64,000 nt of DNA, taken from NCBI GenBank assembly GCA_025998755.1, contig AP024674.1:1416162-1480161 (forward strand), read 5' to 3'. Shown here piece after piece: positions 52,203 through 61,458 of this stretch (position 1 is its first letter; each line of letters begins with the position of its first letter). The notes beneath the pieces were generated by a model, which saw only the letters and a list, made by a program, of their open reading frames with translations, was not told where the DNA came from and made no database searches. The position numbers and the translations under genes were made by a program. Source of the DNA: Armatimonadota bacterium. GTDB taxonomy: Bacteria; Armatimonadota; UBA5829; DSUL01.

Positions 52203-53156
52203 GTGACGGACGAACAGAGACAGGCGGATCTGCAACTGCTCGCCGAGCTTGCCGCTGGCGAACATGCGGCCATCGTCCAGTATATGATTCACCGATTCTA
52301 CTGCGGGGAAGGAGAGATCGGCTGCGAGATCGAGGAGGTAGCCCGCCGGGAGATGGTGCACTGGAAATGGCTGAACGAGCGGATCGTGCAGCTCGGCGGA
52401 TCTCCAGCGCTGGAGCGCGGCGAGATGATGATCGGAGGTCCCTCCCTGGCGGATATGATCCGGAAGGATGTGGAACTCGAGGAGCACTGCATCCAGGAAT
52501 ACAGCGCCGCCATCGAGCGGACATCCAATGAGGTGCTGAAGCGGCAGTTCCGGATGCATCTGGCGGATGAGCAAAGGCATCGCGAGACGTTTCTGGAGCT
52601 TCTGCGCGAAGCCGAAGAGCTGCAGGACTCGGGAGAGACGCCCCACACACCCACAGAGCAGGAAGAGTCCTTCATCCGGATGCTGAACGGCAATGTGGGA
52701 CACGAGTATGGCGCGGTGCTGCAGTATCTGCATCAGTCGCACGCCACGAAGGATATCGAAATGTCTCGCGCCACGCTGAACGCGGCCATCGATGAGATGA
52801 AACACATATCCTGGTTCGCGGACGCGGTGGTGGAGCTGGGTGGAGACCCGGTGATGGAGCCGGCTGAGGTGGTGCGCGCCGAGACGGACGAGGGACGCAT
52901 GCAGGCGAACATCCAAGACGAGGCTCACGCCCGGCAGATGTACGCCGAACAGATTGCGCGCTTCAAAGAGGCCGGGCGCGAAGACCTGGCCGAGTTGGTG
53001 GCCTTTGTCCGGGATCAGGAAACGTTCCATCTGGAGGACTTTCAGCATCTGCTGGAGCAACTGAAGGAGGCCGGGGACGTCCAGGCTGACAAGGAAGAGG
53101 TCAGGAAGTTGAAATTGACCGTCGGATCCCTGTTCGGCGAGCCTCAGGGACGTTGA
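52203..53156 (+). CDS. Tandem ferritin-like protein with C-terminal encapsulin-targeting peptide
   Basis: 317 aa from GTG with AAGGAG 6 nt upstream. Two four-helix ferritin-like domains in one chain. Domain 1 (about 8-140) has candidate ligands E20, E50xxH53, E94, E123xxH126. Domain 2 (about 150-290) has E168, E198xxH201, E240, E273xxH276. Both sets follow the E...ExxH...E...ExxH diiron pattern, so neither half looks dead. After a charged linker (DVQADKEEVRKLK) the protein ends LTVGSLFGEPQGR, whose LTVGSL core matches targeting peptides of encapsulated ferritins. The next gene, 46 nt on, is the encapsulin shell. No rubredoxin CxxC, so not a rubrerythrin. Expected role: iron oxidation/storage inside the shell. 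Confidence 0.87.
   Translation: MTDEQRQADLQLLAELAAGEHAAIVQYMIHRFYCGEGEIGCEIEEVARREMVHWKWLNERIVQLGGSPALERGEMMIGGPSLADMIRKDVELEEHCIQEYSAAIERTSNEVLKRQFRMHLADEQRHRETFLELLREAEELQDSGETPHTPTEQEESFIRMLNGNVGHEYGAVLQYLHQSHATKDIEMSRATLNAAIDEMKHISWFADAVVELGGDPVMEPAEVVRAETDEGRMQANIQDEAHARQMYAEQIARFKEAGREDLAELVAFVRDQETFHLEDFQHLLEQLKEAGDVQADKEEVRKLKLTVGSLFGEPQGR
53115..53144 (+). other. Encapsulin cargo-loading peptide coding segment
   Basis: Encodes LTVGSLFGEP, near the C-terminus of the ferritin-like protein; the last three residues (QGR) follow. It is the segment expected to dock on the inner face of the shell. Confidence 0.75.
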
Positions 53157-53202
53157 GCAGGCAGTTAACGAAAGACGGATAGAGACGGGGGACTGAAACA
53201 CG

Positions 53203-54051
53203 ATGTCGGATTATCTAATGAGGGACGCAGCTCCGCTGACCGAGGCGGAGTGGGAGAGCATTGACAGCACTGTCTTGGCGGTGGCGAAGCAGCAGCTGGT
53301 TGGCCGCCGCGTTCTGCACATCTTCGGACCGCTGGGCGCGGGCATCCAGTCCGTGCCGACTGAGCGGCTAGCCGCGCCATCGCCCGGCTCCATCAGCTTT
53401 GAGGGATCGGAGGATGCAGCTATCGAGGTGGCGGGGCGTGACCAGACGCCGCTGCTGATGGTGCACAAGGATTTCTGCCTGAACTGGCGGGCACTGGAGA
53501 CCAGCCGGCAGATGGGACTGCCTCTGGACACGGGAGCGGCGGCCGCCGCGGCGGCGGTGACAGCCAGAGCGGAAGACCGCCTCATCTTTCTGGGAGACCA
53601 GGAAGCCGGCGTGGAGGGCCTGCTGACCGCAAAAGGCCGGCGCACCCTTGCCCTCTCGGATTGGAGCGAGTGTGGGTCGGCGTTCGACAACCTGGTAAAT
53701 GCGGTGGCCGTGCTGAGCGGCGCGGGATACACTCCGCCCTATGCCGCGGTCCTGAGCCCGGACCTGTTCGCTTGCCTGCTGCGGGTCTACAAGGACTCGG
53801 ATACGCTGGAGCTCACGCATGCGAAAGAGGCTCTGACGGGCGGCGTTTACGAGTGTCCGGTGCTGGGACAGAAGCAGGGGGTGGTTCTGGCTCTGGGACG
53901 GCAATACTTCGACCTGGCCGTGGGGCAGGATCTTGCGACAGCGTATCTGGAGTCGCGGAACCTGAACCATTACCTGCGGGTGATGGAGACCATTGCGCTG
54001 CGCATCAAGGATCCCGGGGCCATCTGCGCTCTGACGAAGGGCGGCAAGTGA
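53203..54051 (+). CDS. Family 1 encapsulin (linocin M18-like) nanocompartment shell protein
   Basis: 282 aa, HK97-fold shell. The start YLMRDAAPLTEAEWESIDSTV with VGRRVLHIFGPLG matches the N-terminal helix and first strand of encapsulins. Middle: FLGDQEAGVEGLL (as in RGCEKSGVKGLL of the Thermotoga protein), then YAAVLSPDLFACLLRV. The end FDLAVGQDLATAYLESR followed by RVMETIALRIKDPGAICAL fits the A-domain to C-terminal part. A run of eight alanines with glycine (TGAAAAAAAVTARA) lies in the E-loop/spine region. GGGGGA precedes the ATG. The cargo gene is directly upstream and a palindromic terminator directly downstream, so the two form a compact pair. Confidence 0.93.
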   Translation: MSDYLMRDAAPLTEAEWESIDSTVLAVAKQQLVGRRVLHIFGPLGAGIQSVPTERLAAPSPGSISFEGSEDAAIEVAGRDQTPLLMVHKDFCLNWRALETSRQMGLPLDTGAAAAAAAVTARAEDRLIFLGDQEAGVEGLLTAKGRRTLALSDWSECGSAFDNLVNAVAVLSGAGYTPPYAAVLSPDLFACLLRVYKDSDTLELTHAKEALTGGVYECPVLGQKQGVVLALGRQYFDLAVGQDLATAYLESRNLNHYLRVMETIALRIKDPGAICALTKGGK

Positions 54052-54086
54052 TCTCTGGCGGAGGCCGCAACCTCCAGCCTGTTGCG

Positions 54087-54120
54087 AGGCACGCCGGCCC
54101 GGGCCGGCGTGCCTCCTTGT
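54087..54120 (+). terminator. Perfect 28-nt palindrome, terminator of the encapsulin operon
   Basis: 54087-54114 is its own reverse complement (arms AGGCACGCCGGC...GCCGGCGTGCCT), followed by CCTTGTTG. It begins 35 nt past the encapsulin stop and is the strongest hairpin in the window. Confidence 0.75.
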
Positions 54121-54163
54121 TGAGAGGGCGCCGGAGACTGAGGTCTGAAAAGAGGCGGAAAGC

Positions 54164-55609
54164 GTGGCTTACAGGGATCTGAAGGAGTTCATAGAACGAT
54201 TGAAGGAAGCCGGCGAGCTGAAAGAGATCAGCCGGCCGGTTGACCCGCATCTGGAGATCACGGAGATAGCCGACCGCGCGGTCAAACGCGGCGGTCCCGC
54301 TCTTCTATTCACCAACGTGACAGGGCACTCGATGCCGGTGCTCATCAACGCTTTCGCCTCCCGGCGCAGGATGGAGCTGGCGCTTGAGACCGACGACATT
54401 GACGCCATCGCCGCTGAGATCGACGCCCTGTTGACCCCTGAAGTCCCGCGCAGCGTTTTGGACAAGCTGAAGATGATTCCCGTTCTGGCGCGGCTGCAGG
54501 ATCTTGCCCCCCGAGAGGTCCGCTCGGGACCGTGCCAGGAGATCGTCCGGACGCAAGACGCCAGCCTGGACGAGTTGCCCATCATCACCTGCTGGCCGGG
54601 AGACGGCGGCCCGTATATCACGCTCGGCCAGGTGTTCACCCGGCACCCGGAGAAGGGCACGCTGAACATCGGAATGTACCGCTTGCAGAAGTTCGACTCG
54701 CGGACTCTGGGAATGCACTGGCAGCGCCACAAGGGCGGCGCAGAACATTACCGGGTGGCTGAACAGCGCGGTGAGCGGCTGGAAGCGGCCATCGTTCTGG
54801 GGCCGGACCCGGCGATGATCTACGCCAGTACGGCGCCCCTGCCGGAGGAGGTCAGCGAACTGATGCTGGCCGGATTCCTGCGCCGGAAGCCCGTGGAGAC
54901 TGTGAAGTGCGTGACTGTGGATCTGCGCGTCCCGGCCAACAGCCAGATCGTGCTAGAAGGCTATGTGGAGCCGGGTGAGCGCCGACTGGAGGGCCCATTC
55001 GGCGACCACACCGGATTCTATTCGCTGGCGGATATGTATCCTGTGTTCCACCTGACGGCGATAACCACGTGCCGCGACCCGGTCTATCCCACGACCATCG
55101 TCGGCAGGCCGCCAATGGAAGACGGATGGTTGGGCAAGGCGACGGAACGGATCTTCCTGCCGCTCATCCGAAAGACTCTGCCTGAAGTGGTGGACATCAA
55201 CCTGCCGGTGGAAGGGATCTTTCACAACTTCGCCATCGTCAGCATCCGCAAGCGCTATCCCGGGCACGCTCGCAAGGTGATGCACGCTCTCTGGGGCTTG
55301 GGGCAGATGATGTTCACCAAATACATCATCGTTCTGGACGAGCACGCTAATGTGCACGACTTGCAGGAGGTCATCTGGCGGCTTGGAACCGCCACCGACC
55401 CGCGGAGGGATATTGAGATCGCCAGCGGTCCAACCGACGTGCTGGACCACGCCGCAGCCATCCCTGATTTCTCCGGCAAACTGGGCTTCGACGCCACTCG
55501 CAAATGGCCCGATGAAGGCTACGACCGTGAGTGGCCGGAGGAGATCGTGATGAGTCCGGAGATCAAGGCCAGGGTGGACGCCTACTGGGACGAACTGGGA
55601 ATCGGATAG
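54164..55609 (+). CDS. UbiD-family decarboxylase, probably menaquinone biosynthesis
   Basis: 481 aa from GTG (GAGG 8 nt upstream). UbiD features: DLKEFIERLKEAGELKEI start, PALLFTNVTGHSMPV, ITLGQVFTRHPEKGTLNIGMYRLQ, GMHWQRHKGGAEHYR, GPFGDHTGFYSLADMYP (the Glu-Asp catalytic region and Mn/prFMN contacts) and PMEDGWLGKATERIFLPLI. It uses prenylated FMN, so a UbiX partner is needed and is not in the window. Placement before mqnE and mqnC makes the 1,4-dihydroxy-6-naphthoate carboxy-lyase role likely. Confidence 0.87.
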   Translation: MAYRDLKEFIERLKEAGELKEISRPVDPHLEITEIADRAVKRGGPALLFTNVTGHSMPVLINAFASRRRMELALETDDIDAIAAEIDALLTPEVPRSVLDKLKMIPVLARLQDLAPREVRSGPCQEIVRTQDASLDELPIITCWPGDGGPYITLGQVFTRHPEKGTLNIGMYRLQKFDSRTLGMHWQRHKGGAEHYRVAEQRGERLEAAIVLGPDPAMIYASTAPLPEEVSELMLAGFLRRKPVETVKCVTVDLRVPANSQIVLEGYVEPGERRLEGPFGDHTGFYSLADMYPVFHLTAITTCRDPVYPTTIVGRPPMEDGWLGKATERIFLPLIRKTLPEVVDINLPVEGIFHNFAIVSIRKRYPGHARKVMHALWGLGQMMFTKYIIVLDEHANVHDLQEVIWRLGTATDPRRDIEIASGPTDVLDHAAAIPDFSGKLGFDATRKWPDEGYDREWPEEIVMSPEIKARVDAYWDELGIG

Positions 55610-55697
55610 CACAGCGCCGGAGGCCGCGACAGGTCCCGGGCAGGAGGGAGCTCGCCAGGCGGCCGCGTCTCCGGACTGATGCTCCATTTGAACCAGA

Positions 55698-55736
55698 TTG
55701 GTCGGGCGGCACGCCGCAGGTGCGCGTATCAAGGCC
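55698..55736 (+). repeat. Degenerate REP-like repeat, copy 3
   Basis: Begins TTGGTCGGG and ends GCGCGTATCAAGGCC, against TTGGTCGAG and GCGCGTATCGAGACC in copy 1, with a different hairpin core (GCGGC-AC-GCCGC). It lies in the 403-nt gap between the UbiD gene and mqnE. The remainder of the gap shows only a weak ACCACAG/CTGTGGT stem and no gene. Confidence 0.4.
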
Positions 55737-56012
55737 CATTCCCGTGGTCGGCGGCTTCGGCTCCCACGCCATAGGCGGGCGGCCCAACCACAGAGGGAGA
55801 AGCGTTCGGGGACTGTGGTTCTGGAACACCAAAGGCCGACAACCCGATACTTGCCGCGCGGGCCACAGGGACGCGCGTCTTGTGAGGCTGGCTTCCTGCA
55901 AATGTGTGGCTATAAGGCAGCAGCGTGGGCTAAGATGGAGGTGATAGAGCCCGCGCGGGTCCGGCCGTGGCCGACCCTCTGACGAGCCGACAGGAGCTCA
56001 CCACTGAAGACC

Positions 56013-57131
56013 ATGCATCCTGACCGCAGACGCTTCGCAGAAGCAGGACTTGACGACATCTACGACCGGGTGATCTCTGGAGATCGCCTCTCCGAAGAAG
56101 ACGGGATCCGGCTGTTCGAAACCCCCCACCTGGGGCTGGTTGGCAGGCTGGCCAACCACGTGCGCGAAGCCAGGCACGGCAACAGGGCCTACTATATCCG
56201 CAACCAGCATATCAACTACACCAACATTTGCAACAAACGCTGCCGGTTCTGCAGCTTCTACGCGAAGAAAGGCGGGCCCGAACCTTATACCCTCAGCCCC
56301 GAAGACGTCCGCCAGAAGCTGGAGAGCTATCGCCACGTGCCCATCACGGAGGTGCATATCGTCGGCGGGGTGAACCCTCGTCTGCCGTTCTCCTACTATG
56401 AGGAGTTGCTTCGTGTGGTCCGGCAGACACGGCCCGAGGTCACCATCAAGGCGTTCACGATGATCGAGCTTGAGGCGATCGCCGAGGCCGGTGGTCTTCC
56501 GCTGGAAGAGTCTATCCGGCGACTGATGGACTGCGGTCTGGGAATGGTGCCCGGGGGCGGAGTGGAGGTTCTGTCCGATCGTCTGCACGAGGAACTGTTT
56601 GGGCGGAAACTGGACGGAGATTCCTGGCTGAGGGTGGCTCGAACGGCTCACGGGCTCGGGCTGAAGTCGAACGCCACGTTGCTCTACGGCCACCTGGAGA
56701 CGAACGAGGAGCGGGTACGGCATTTTATCCGGTTGCGCGAACTGCAGGATGAGACGGGCGGGTTCCTGGCGTTCATTCCCCTCGCCTTCCATTCTGAACG
56801 GACGGAGCTGGACGGTCTGCCTCACACCACCGGGATGCTGGACTTGAGGATGATCGCTGTGGCACGGCTGATGCTGGACAACTTCCCGCACATTAAGAGC
56901 TTCTGGGTTATGGTGGGTCCCCAGGTGGCCCAGACGGCCCTCTGGTATGGCGCGGACGACATCGACGGCACCATCCTGGAATACGAGATCACCCGGGAGG
57001 AGATCCACGCCACACGTCAGGAGCTGACGCGGGATGAGCTGCTGGCGCTCATCCGGGAGGCCGGACGGGACCCGGTGGAGCGGGACTCGTTCTACCACCC
57101 AGTGGGACAGATGGCGGAGGCGCTGGCATGA
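56013..57131 (+). CDS. mqnE: Aminofutalosine synthase
   Basis: 372 aa radical SAM enzyme of the futalosine menaquinone route. INYTNICNKRCRFCSFYAKKGG has the CxxxCxxC cluster motif with MqnE-type spacing. VHIVGGVNPRLPFSYYEELL, GGGVEVLSDRLHEELF, ATLLYGHLET, GGFLAFIPLAFH and YEITREEIHATRQELTRDEL follow. AGGAG is 16 nt from the ATG, but 7 nt from an in-frame CTG at 56004, so an unusual start is possible. Overlaps mqnC as ATGA. Confidence 0.94.
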   Translation: MHPDRRRFAEAGLDDIYDRVISGDRLSEEDGIRLFETPHLGLVGRLANHVREARHGNRAYYIRNQHINYTNICNKRCRFCSFYAKKGGPEPYTLSPEDVRQKLESYRHVPITEVHIVGGVNPRLPFSYYEELLRVVRQTRPEVTIKAFTMIELEAIAEAGGLPLEESIRRLMDCGLGMVPGGGVEVLSDRLHEELFGRKLDGDSWLRVARTAHGLGLKSNATLLYGHLETNEERVRHFIRLRELQDETGGFLAFIPLAFHSERTELDGLPHTTGMLDLRMIAVARLMLDNFPHIKSFWVMVGPQVAQTALWYGADDIDGTILEYEITREEIHATRQELTRDELLALIREAGRDPVERDSFYHPVGQMAEALA

Positions 57132-58231
57132 CAGGAACCACCCTTCTGAACGGCCGTGCTGCCGATGTGAGCGACATTGCCGCAAAGGTGGACCGCGGAG
57201 AGCGCATCACGTGCGAGGATGCGCTCCGTCTGCTGGCGTGCCCGGACCTGGGCGAACTCTCCCGGATGGCCGACCAGGTGCGTAGGAGGCTGCATCCGGA
57301 GCCGGTCGTCACCTATATCGTGGGGCGGAACATCAACTACACCAATGTGTGCTGGGTGCGTTGCAAGTTCTGCGCCTTCTACCGGCCGCCGGGAGACCCA
57401 GAAGGATATGTGCTGCCGGACGAGGAGATCTTCCGGAAGATTCAGGAAATGGTGGACGTCGGCGGCATTGAGATACTGCTGCAAGGCGGACTGAACTCCA
57501 CTCTAAAGCTGGACTACTTCGAGCGGCTGTTCCGAGAGATCAAACGACGCTTTCCCGGAACGCATCTCCACGCGCTCAGTCCGGCGGAGGTCCTTTATCT
57601 GGCCAAGATGAGCCGGCTGAGTGTGCGGGACACCCTCCTGCGCCTGCGGGATGCAGGAATGGATACCCTGCCCGGCGCGGGGGGAGAAATTCTGGTGGAC
57701 GAGGTGCGACAACGGATCGCCTTCCGCAAAGACACGGCGGATGAGTGGATCGGCGTGATGCGCGACGCTCATTCCATAGGAATGCGCACCAGCGCCACGA
57801 TGATGTACGGAAGCGTGGAAAGCCTGGAAGATCGTGTGGAACACCTCCGGCGCATCCGCGATCTGCAGGATGAGACAGGAGGCTTCACGGCATTCATCGC
57901 TTGGAACTTCCAGCCCGACGGGACGGAGCTGGCCCGGGAGGTCGCCGTGCGCAAGACCGGCGCTGTAGACTATCTCCGCACGATCGCAACTGCGCGCGTC
58001 TTCCTGAATAACATTCCGAATATCCAGGCGAGCTGGGTGACGCAGGGACCGAAGATCGGGCAGATCTCTCTGTCATACGGTGTGAACGACTTCGGGAGTA
58101 CGATGCTGGAGGAGAATGTGGTCAGCGCGGCGGGCACCACCTACCGGATGACGATTGAAGAGATCGAGCGGCTGATCCGCGACGCGGGCTATCACCCTCG
58201 CCGCCGCAACACGCTTTACCAGCCGGTCTAG
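57128..58231 (+). CDS. mqnC: Cyclic dehypoxanthinyl futalosine synthase
   Basis: 367 aa radical SAM enzyme that follows MqnE (after MqnB) in the pathway. INYTNVCWVRCKFCAFYRPPGD is the MqnC-type cluster motif. ILLQGGLNSTLKLDYFERL, TLPGAGGEILVDEVRQRI, MMYGSVESLEDRVEHL, GGFTAFIAWNFQPDGTEL and GSTMLEENVVSAAG complete the family pattern. mqnA, mqnB and mqnD are not seen in the window. Confidence 0.95.
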   Translation: MTGTTLLNGRAADVSDIAAKVDRGERITCEDALRLLACPDLGELSRMADQVRRRLHPEPVVTYIVGRNINYTNVCWVRCKFCAFYRPPGDPEGYVLPDEEIFRKIQEMVDVGGIEILLQGGLNSTLKLDYFERLFREIKRRFPGTHLHALSPAEVLYLAKMSRLSVRDTLLRLRDAGMDTLPGAGGEILVDEVRQRIAFRKDTADEWIGVMRDAHSIGMRTSATMMYGSVESLEDRVEHLRRIRDLQDETGGFTAFIAWNFQPDGTELAREVAVRKTGAVDYLRTIATARVFLNNIPNIQASWVTQGPKIGQISLSYGVNDFGSTMLEENVVSAAGTTYRMTIEEIERLIRDAGYHPRRRNTLYQPV

Positions 58232-58259
58232 CACGGCCGGCCCTCACGGAGGCTTCCTG

Positions 58260-59507
58260 ATGCTGGGTGTGACGAAAGTGCTCTGCGGGACAGCAACCCC
58301 CGGCGACGCCCTGCGCTACGGCCGCAAGACATCCCGCCTGCCCGCACATTTGCTGCACTATTCCGCCGACAAAAAGCCGATTGTGGTCTGGAACATCACC
58401 CGGCGATGCAACCTGCGGTGTGTGCACTGCTACTCAGACTCCTGTGATCAGGAGTACGTAGGCGAACTGTCCACTCGGGAGGGATTGCGGCTGATTGACG
58501 ACCTTGCGGACTACGGAGTCCCGACCCTGCTGTTCTCCGGAGGCGAGCCGCTGCTCCGGCAGGACATCTGGGACTTGGCTGCCTATGCCCGGCAGAAGGG
58601 GCTGCGGACCGTGCTTTCCACGAACGGAACGCTGATCGGCCCGGAGGAGGCGCGGCGGATCCGGGAGGCGGGCTTCAGCTATGTGGGAGTCAGTATCGAC
58701 GGCACGGGCGAAGCGCACGACCGGATCCGCGGGAAGAAGGGCTCTTTTCAAAAGGCGATCCTGGGCATCCGCAACTGCCAGGCCCAGGGGGTGCGCACCG
58801 GACTCCGCTTTACGGTGCACCGCCTGAACGTGGAGGAGCTTCCCGCCATCTTCCGCCTTCTGGAGGAAGAGAACATCCCCCGGCTCTGCGTCTACCACCT
58901 GGCATACGCAGGGCGGGGAGACAGGATGCAGCGCACCGACCTGGACCCGCCGGAGACGCGGCGGGTGGTGGATGCCATCTTCTCGGCCGCGTTGGATCTG
59001 CACCGGCGAGGAGTTGAGAAGGACATCCTGACCGTCGACAACCACGCCGACAACGCCTACGCCTGGATGCGGGTGCTGCAAGACGAGCCGGAGCGGGCGG
59101 ACGATGTGAGAAAGATGCTGGAGTGGAACGGGGGAAATCAGTCGGGCATCGCGATCGCCTGCGTGGACAATGTGGGCGAGGTGCACGCGGATCAGTTCAG
59201 TTGGCACTACTCTTTCGGCAACGTCCGTGAGCGCCGCTTCGGAGAGATCTGGGAAGACCGTTCCGACCCGGTGATGGAGATCCTCAAGGATCGCTCATCG
59301 CGGCTGAAAGGCCGCTGCGGCGGGTGTCGCTTCCTGAAGATGTGTAACGGAAACCTGAGGGTTCGGGCCGAGCGCTATTGGGGAGACTGGCTGGCGCCGG
59401 ACCCCGCTTGTTACCTGACCGACGAGGAGATCGGTGTGGCCGGCACAGCCTGGCAGCATTATGAGCCTCCGGCCGAAAAGCAACTTCTGTGTGATAAAGG
59501 CCGCTAG
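58260..59507 (+). CDS. ahbC: AhbC/NirJ-family radical SAM protein of alternative heme biosynthesis
   Basis: 415 aa from an ATG 7 nt after GGAGG. Radical SAM motif [112 protein letters not shown] and a SPASM-type tail [19 protein letters not shown]. These match AhbC (12,18-didecarboxysiroheme deacetylase) and NirJ1 more than AhbD. It follows mqnC by 28 nt. AhbA/B and AhbD partners are not in the window, so which substrate it uses is inferred from family only. Confidence 0.82.
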   Translation: MLGVTKVLCGTATPGDALRYGRKTSRLPAHLLHYSADKKPIVVWNITRRCNLRCVHCYSDSCDQEYVGELSTREGLRLIDDLADYGVPTLLFSGGEPLLRQDIWDLAAYARQKGLRTVLSTNGTLIGPEEARRIREAGFSYVGVSIDGTGEAHDRIRGKKGSFQKAILGIRNCQAQGVRTGLRFTVHRLNVEELPAIFRLLEEENIPRLCVYHLAYAGRGDRMQRTDLDPPETRRVVDAIFSAALDLHRRGVEKDILTVDNHADNAYAWMRVLQDEPERADDVRKMLEWNGGNQSGIAIACVDNVGEVHADQFSWHYSFGNVRERRFGEIWEDRSDPVMEILKDRSSRLKGRCGGCRFLKMCNGNLRVRAERYWGDWLAPDPACYLTDEEIGVAGTAWQHYEPPAEKQLLCDKGR

Positions 59508-59698
59508 ACTCTTACAAGGATGCATTATCTGTCTCGCCGGCACACGCTCCCGGCAAAAAAGTTATCCGATCCGCCCTTGCCGGCACTCGAACGATTGGGA
59601 AGCGGCCGAGCGTCAATGATGGTAGAATGCGCCGGGATGGTGCGTCCTGCTCTCCATCATCGGCCGCGGCACCTGCAGACAAGGAGGAGCAAAGTTAT

Positions 59699-61447
59699 AT
59701 GACGCCCGACAACATGCCGGATTCTCCTTATCCGGCTGCGACTTCCACGAGGGGACCGAGTAAGATCACCATGAGAAGCGACCGGATTAAGAGGGGACTG
59801 GACCGCGCCCCGCATCGAAGCCTTCTGAAAGCCACAGGCGTGACCGACGCCGACTTCGACAAGCCGTTTATCGCCATCGCCAATTCCCACGTAGACATCG
59901 TCCCGGGACACGTGCACCTGCAGGAGTTCGGGAACGCCATAAAGGAGGCGGTGCGCGAGGCAGGTGGAGTACCGTTCCTCTTCAACACCATTGGCGTGGA
60001 CGACGGCATCGCGATGGGACACATCGGGATGCGTTACTCGCTGCCTTCGCGCGAGCTGATCGCCGATTGCGTGGAGACGATGATCAACGCGCACTGGTTC
60101 GACGGCATGATCTGCATCCCGAACTGCGACAAGATCGTTCCTGGAATGCTGATGGGCGCGATGCGCGTGAACATCCCCACCATCTTCATCAGCGGCGGGC
60201 CGATGAAGGCGGGAAAGACCCCGTCCGGCAAAACGGTGGACCTGATTTCCGTCTTCGAGGGCGTCGGAGCGCGCATTGCCGGAAAGATCACGGACGAGGA
60301 GCTGAAGGAGCTGGAGGATCACGGCTGCCCCACTTGTGGTTCCTGCAGCGGCATGTTTACGGCCAACTCCATGAACTGCCTCTGCGAGGCGCTGGGTATG
60401 GCGCTGCCCGGCAACGGGACGGTGCTGGCGGTGGATCCGAAACGGGTTGAACTGGCCCGAGCAGCTGCAAGGCAGATTCTGACCCTGGTGGAAAAAGACA
60501 TCAAGCCGCGCGACATCGTCACTCCGGAGTCCATCGACAACGCCCTGGCACTGGACATGGCGATGGGCGGTTCCACGAACACGATTTTGCACACCCTGGC
60601 GCTGGCGCGCGAGGCAGAGGTGGACTATCCGCTGGAGCGCATCAACCGGCTTTCGGATATGGTCCCCAACATCTGCAAGGTAAGCCCCTCGCGCCCCGAC
60701 GTGCACGTGGAGGACGTGGACCGCGCTGGTGGCATCTCCGCCATCCTCAAGGAGTTGTCGCGCAAGCCGGGGGTTCTCAACCTGGACTGTTTGACGGTCA
60801 CGGGCAAGACGCTGGGAGAAAATATCGCGGATGCGGAAGTGCTTGACCGCGACGTCATCCGGTCAGTGGAGGAGCCGTTCAGCCCGACAGGCGGGCTGGA
60901 CATTCTGTTCGGTAATCTCGCGCCGGACGGCTCGGTCATCAAGAGCGCTGGAGTGGACCCGGAGTGCCGCGTCTTCGAGGGTGAGGCTATTGTTTTCGAG
61001 TCTCAGGATGAGTGCCTGGAGGGCATCAACAACGGCGCCGTCAAGCCCGGGCACGTGGTGGTCATCCGGTATGAGGGTCCGCGAGGAGGGCCGGGAATGC
61101 CGGAGATGCTGGCGCCGACGTCGGCCATCCAGGGGATGGGGCTGGGCAAGGAGGTGGCGCTGATCACTGACGGGCGATTCTCCGGCGGGACGCGCGGCAT
61201 CTGTCTGGGGCACATTTCGCCGGAGGCGGCGGAGGGCGGTCCCATCGGACTGGTGCGCAATGGCGACCGTATCCGGGTGGACATTCCTAACCGCCGCGTG
61301 GACCTGCTGATCTCGGACGCCGAAATGGAAGAGCGGCGCCGCAACTGGAAGCAGCGGGACTACAAGATCACGACGGGCTGGCTGGGGCGCTACACCCGGA
61401 TGGTCACCTCGGCCAGCACGGGCGCCATTCTGACTCTGCCGAAGTAG
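59699..61447 (+). CDS. ilvD: Dihydroxy-acid dehydratase
   Basis: 582 aa from the ATG at 59699, with AAGGAGGAG upstream. Dehydrates dihydroxy-isovalerate and -methylvalerate in valine/isoleucine synthesis. Cluster and metal cysteines: [18 protein letters not shown], then [42 protein letters not shown] and [20 protein letters not shown] complete the pattern. No other ilv gene nearby. 190 nt separate it from the radical SAM gene. Confidence 0.97.
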   Translation: MTPDNMPDSPYPAATSTRGPSKITMRSDRIKRGLDRAPHRSLLKATGVTDADFDKPFIAIANSHVDIVPGHVHLQEFGNAIKEAVREAGGVPFLFNTIGVDDGIAMGHIGMRYSLPSRELIADCVETMINAHWFDGMICIPNCDKIVPGMLMGAMRVNIPTIFISGGPMKAGKTPSGKTVDLISVFEGVGARIAGKITDEELKELEDHGCPTCGSCSGMFTANSMNCLCEALGMALPGNGTVLAVDPKRVELARAAARQILTLVEKDIKPRDIVTPESIDNALALDMAMGGSTNTILHTLALAREAEVDYPLERINRLSDMVPNICKVSPSRPDVHVEDVDRAGGISAILKELSRKPGVLNLDCLTVTGKTLGENIADAEVLDRDVIRSVEEPFSPTGGLDILFGNLAPDGSVIKSAGVDPECRVFEGEAIVFESQDECLEGINNGAVKPGHVVVIRYEGPRGGPGMPEMLAPTSAIQGMGLGKEVALITDGRFSGGTRGICLGHISPEAAEGGPIGLVRNGDRIRVDIPNRRVDLLISDAEMEERRRNWKQRDYKITTGWLGRYTRMVTSASTGAILTLPK

Positions 61448-61458
61448 CACGAAGCCCG

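Noticed and set aside
52203-53156. Rubrerythrin as an alternative name for the encapsulin cargo
   Set aside because: No CxxC rubredoxin pairs; the second half is another ferritin-like unit instead.
53203-54051. Phage capsid remnant as an explanation for the HK97-type protein
   Set aside because: No portal, terminase, protease or tail genes nearby, and start and end match encapsulins with a targeted cargo upstream.
55531-55944. 137-codon plus-strand frame running from the UbiD gene into the following gap
   Set aside because: Begins within UbiD in another frame and shows low-complexity Arg/Gly/Pro content, no ribosome site.
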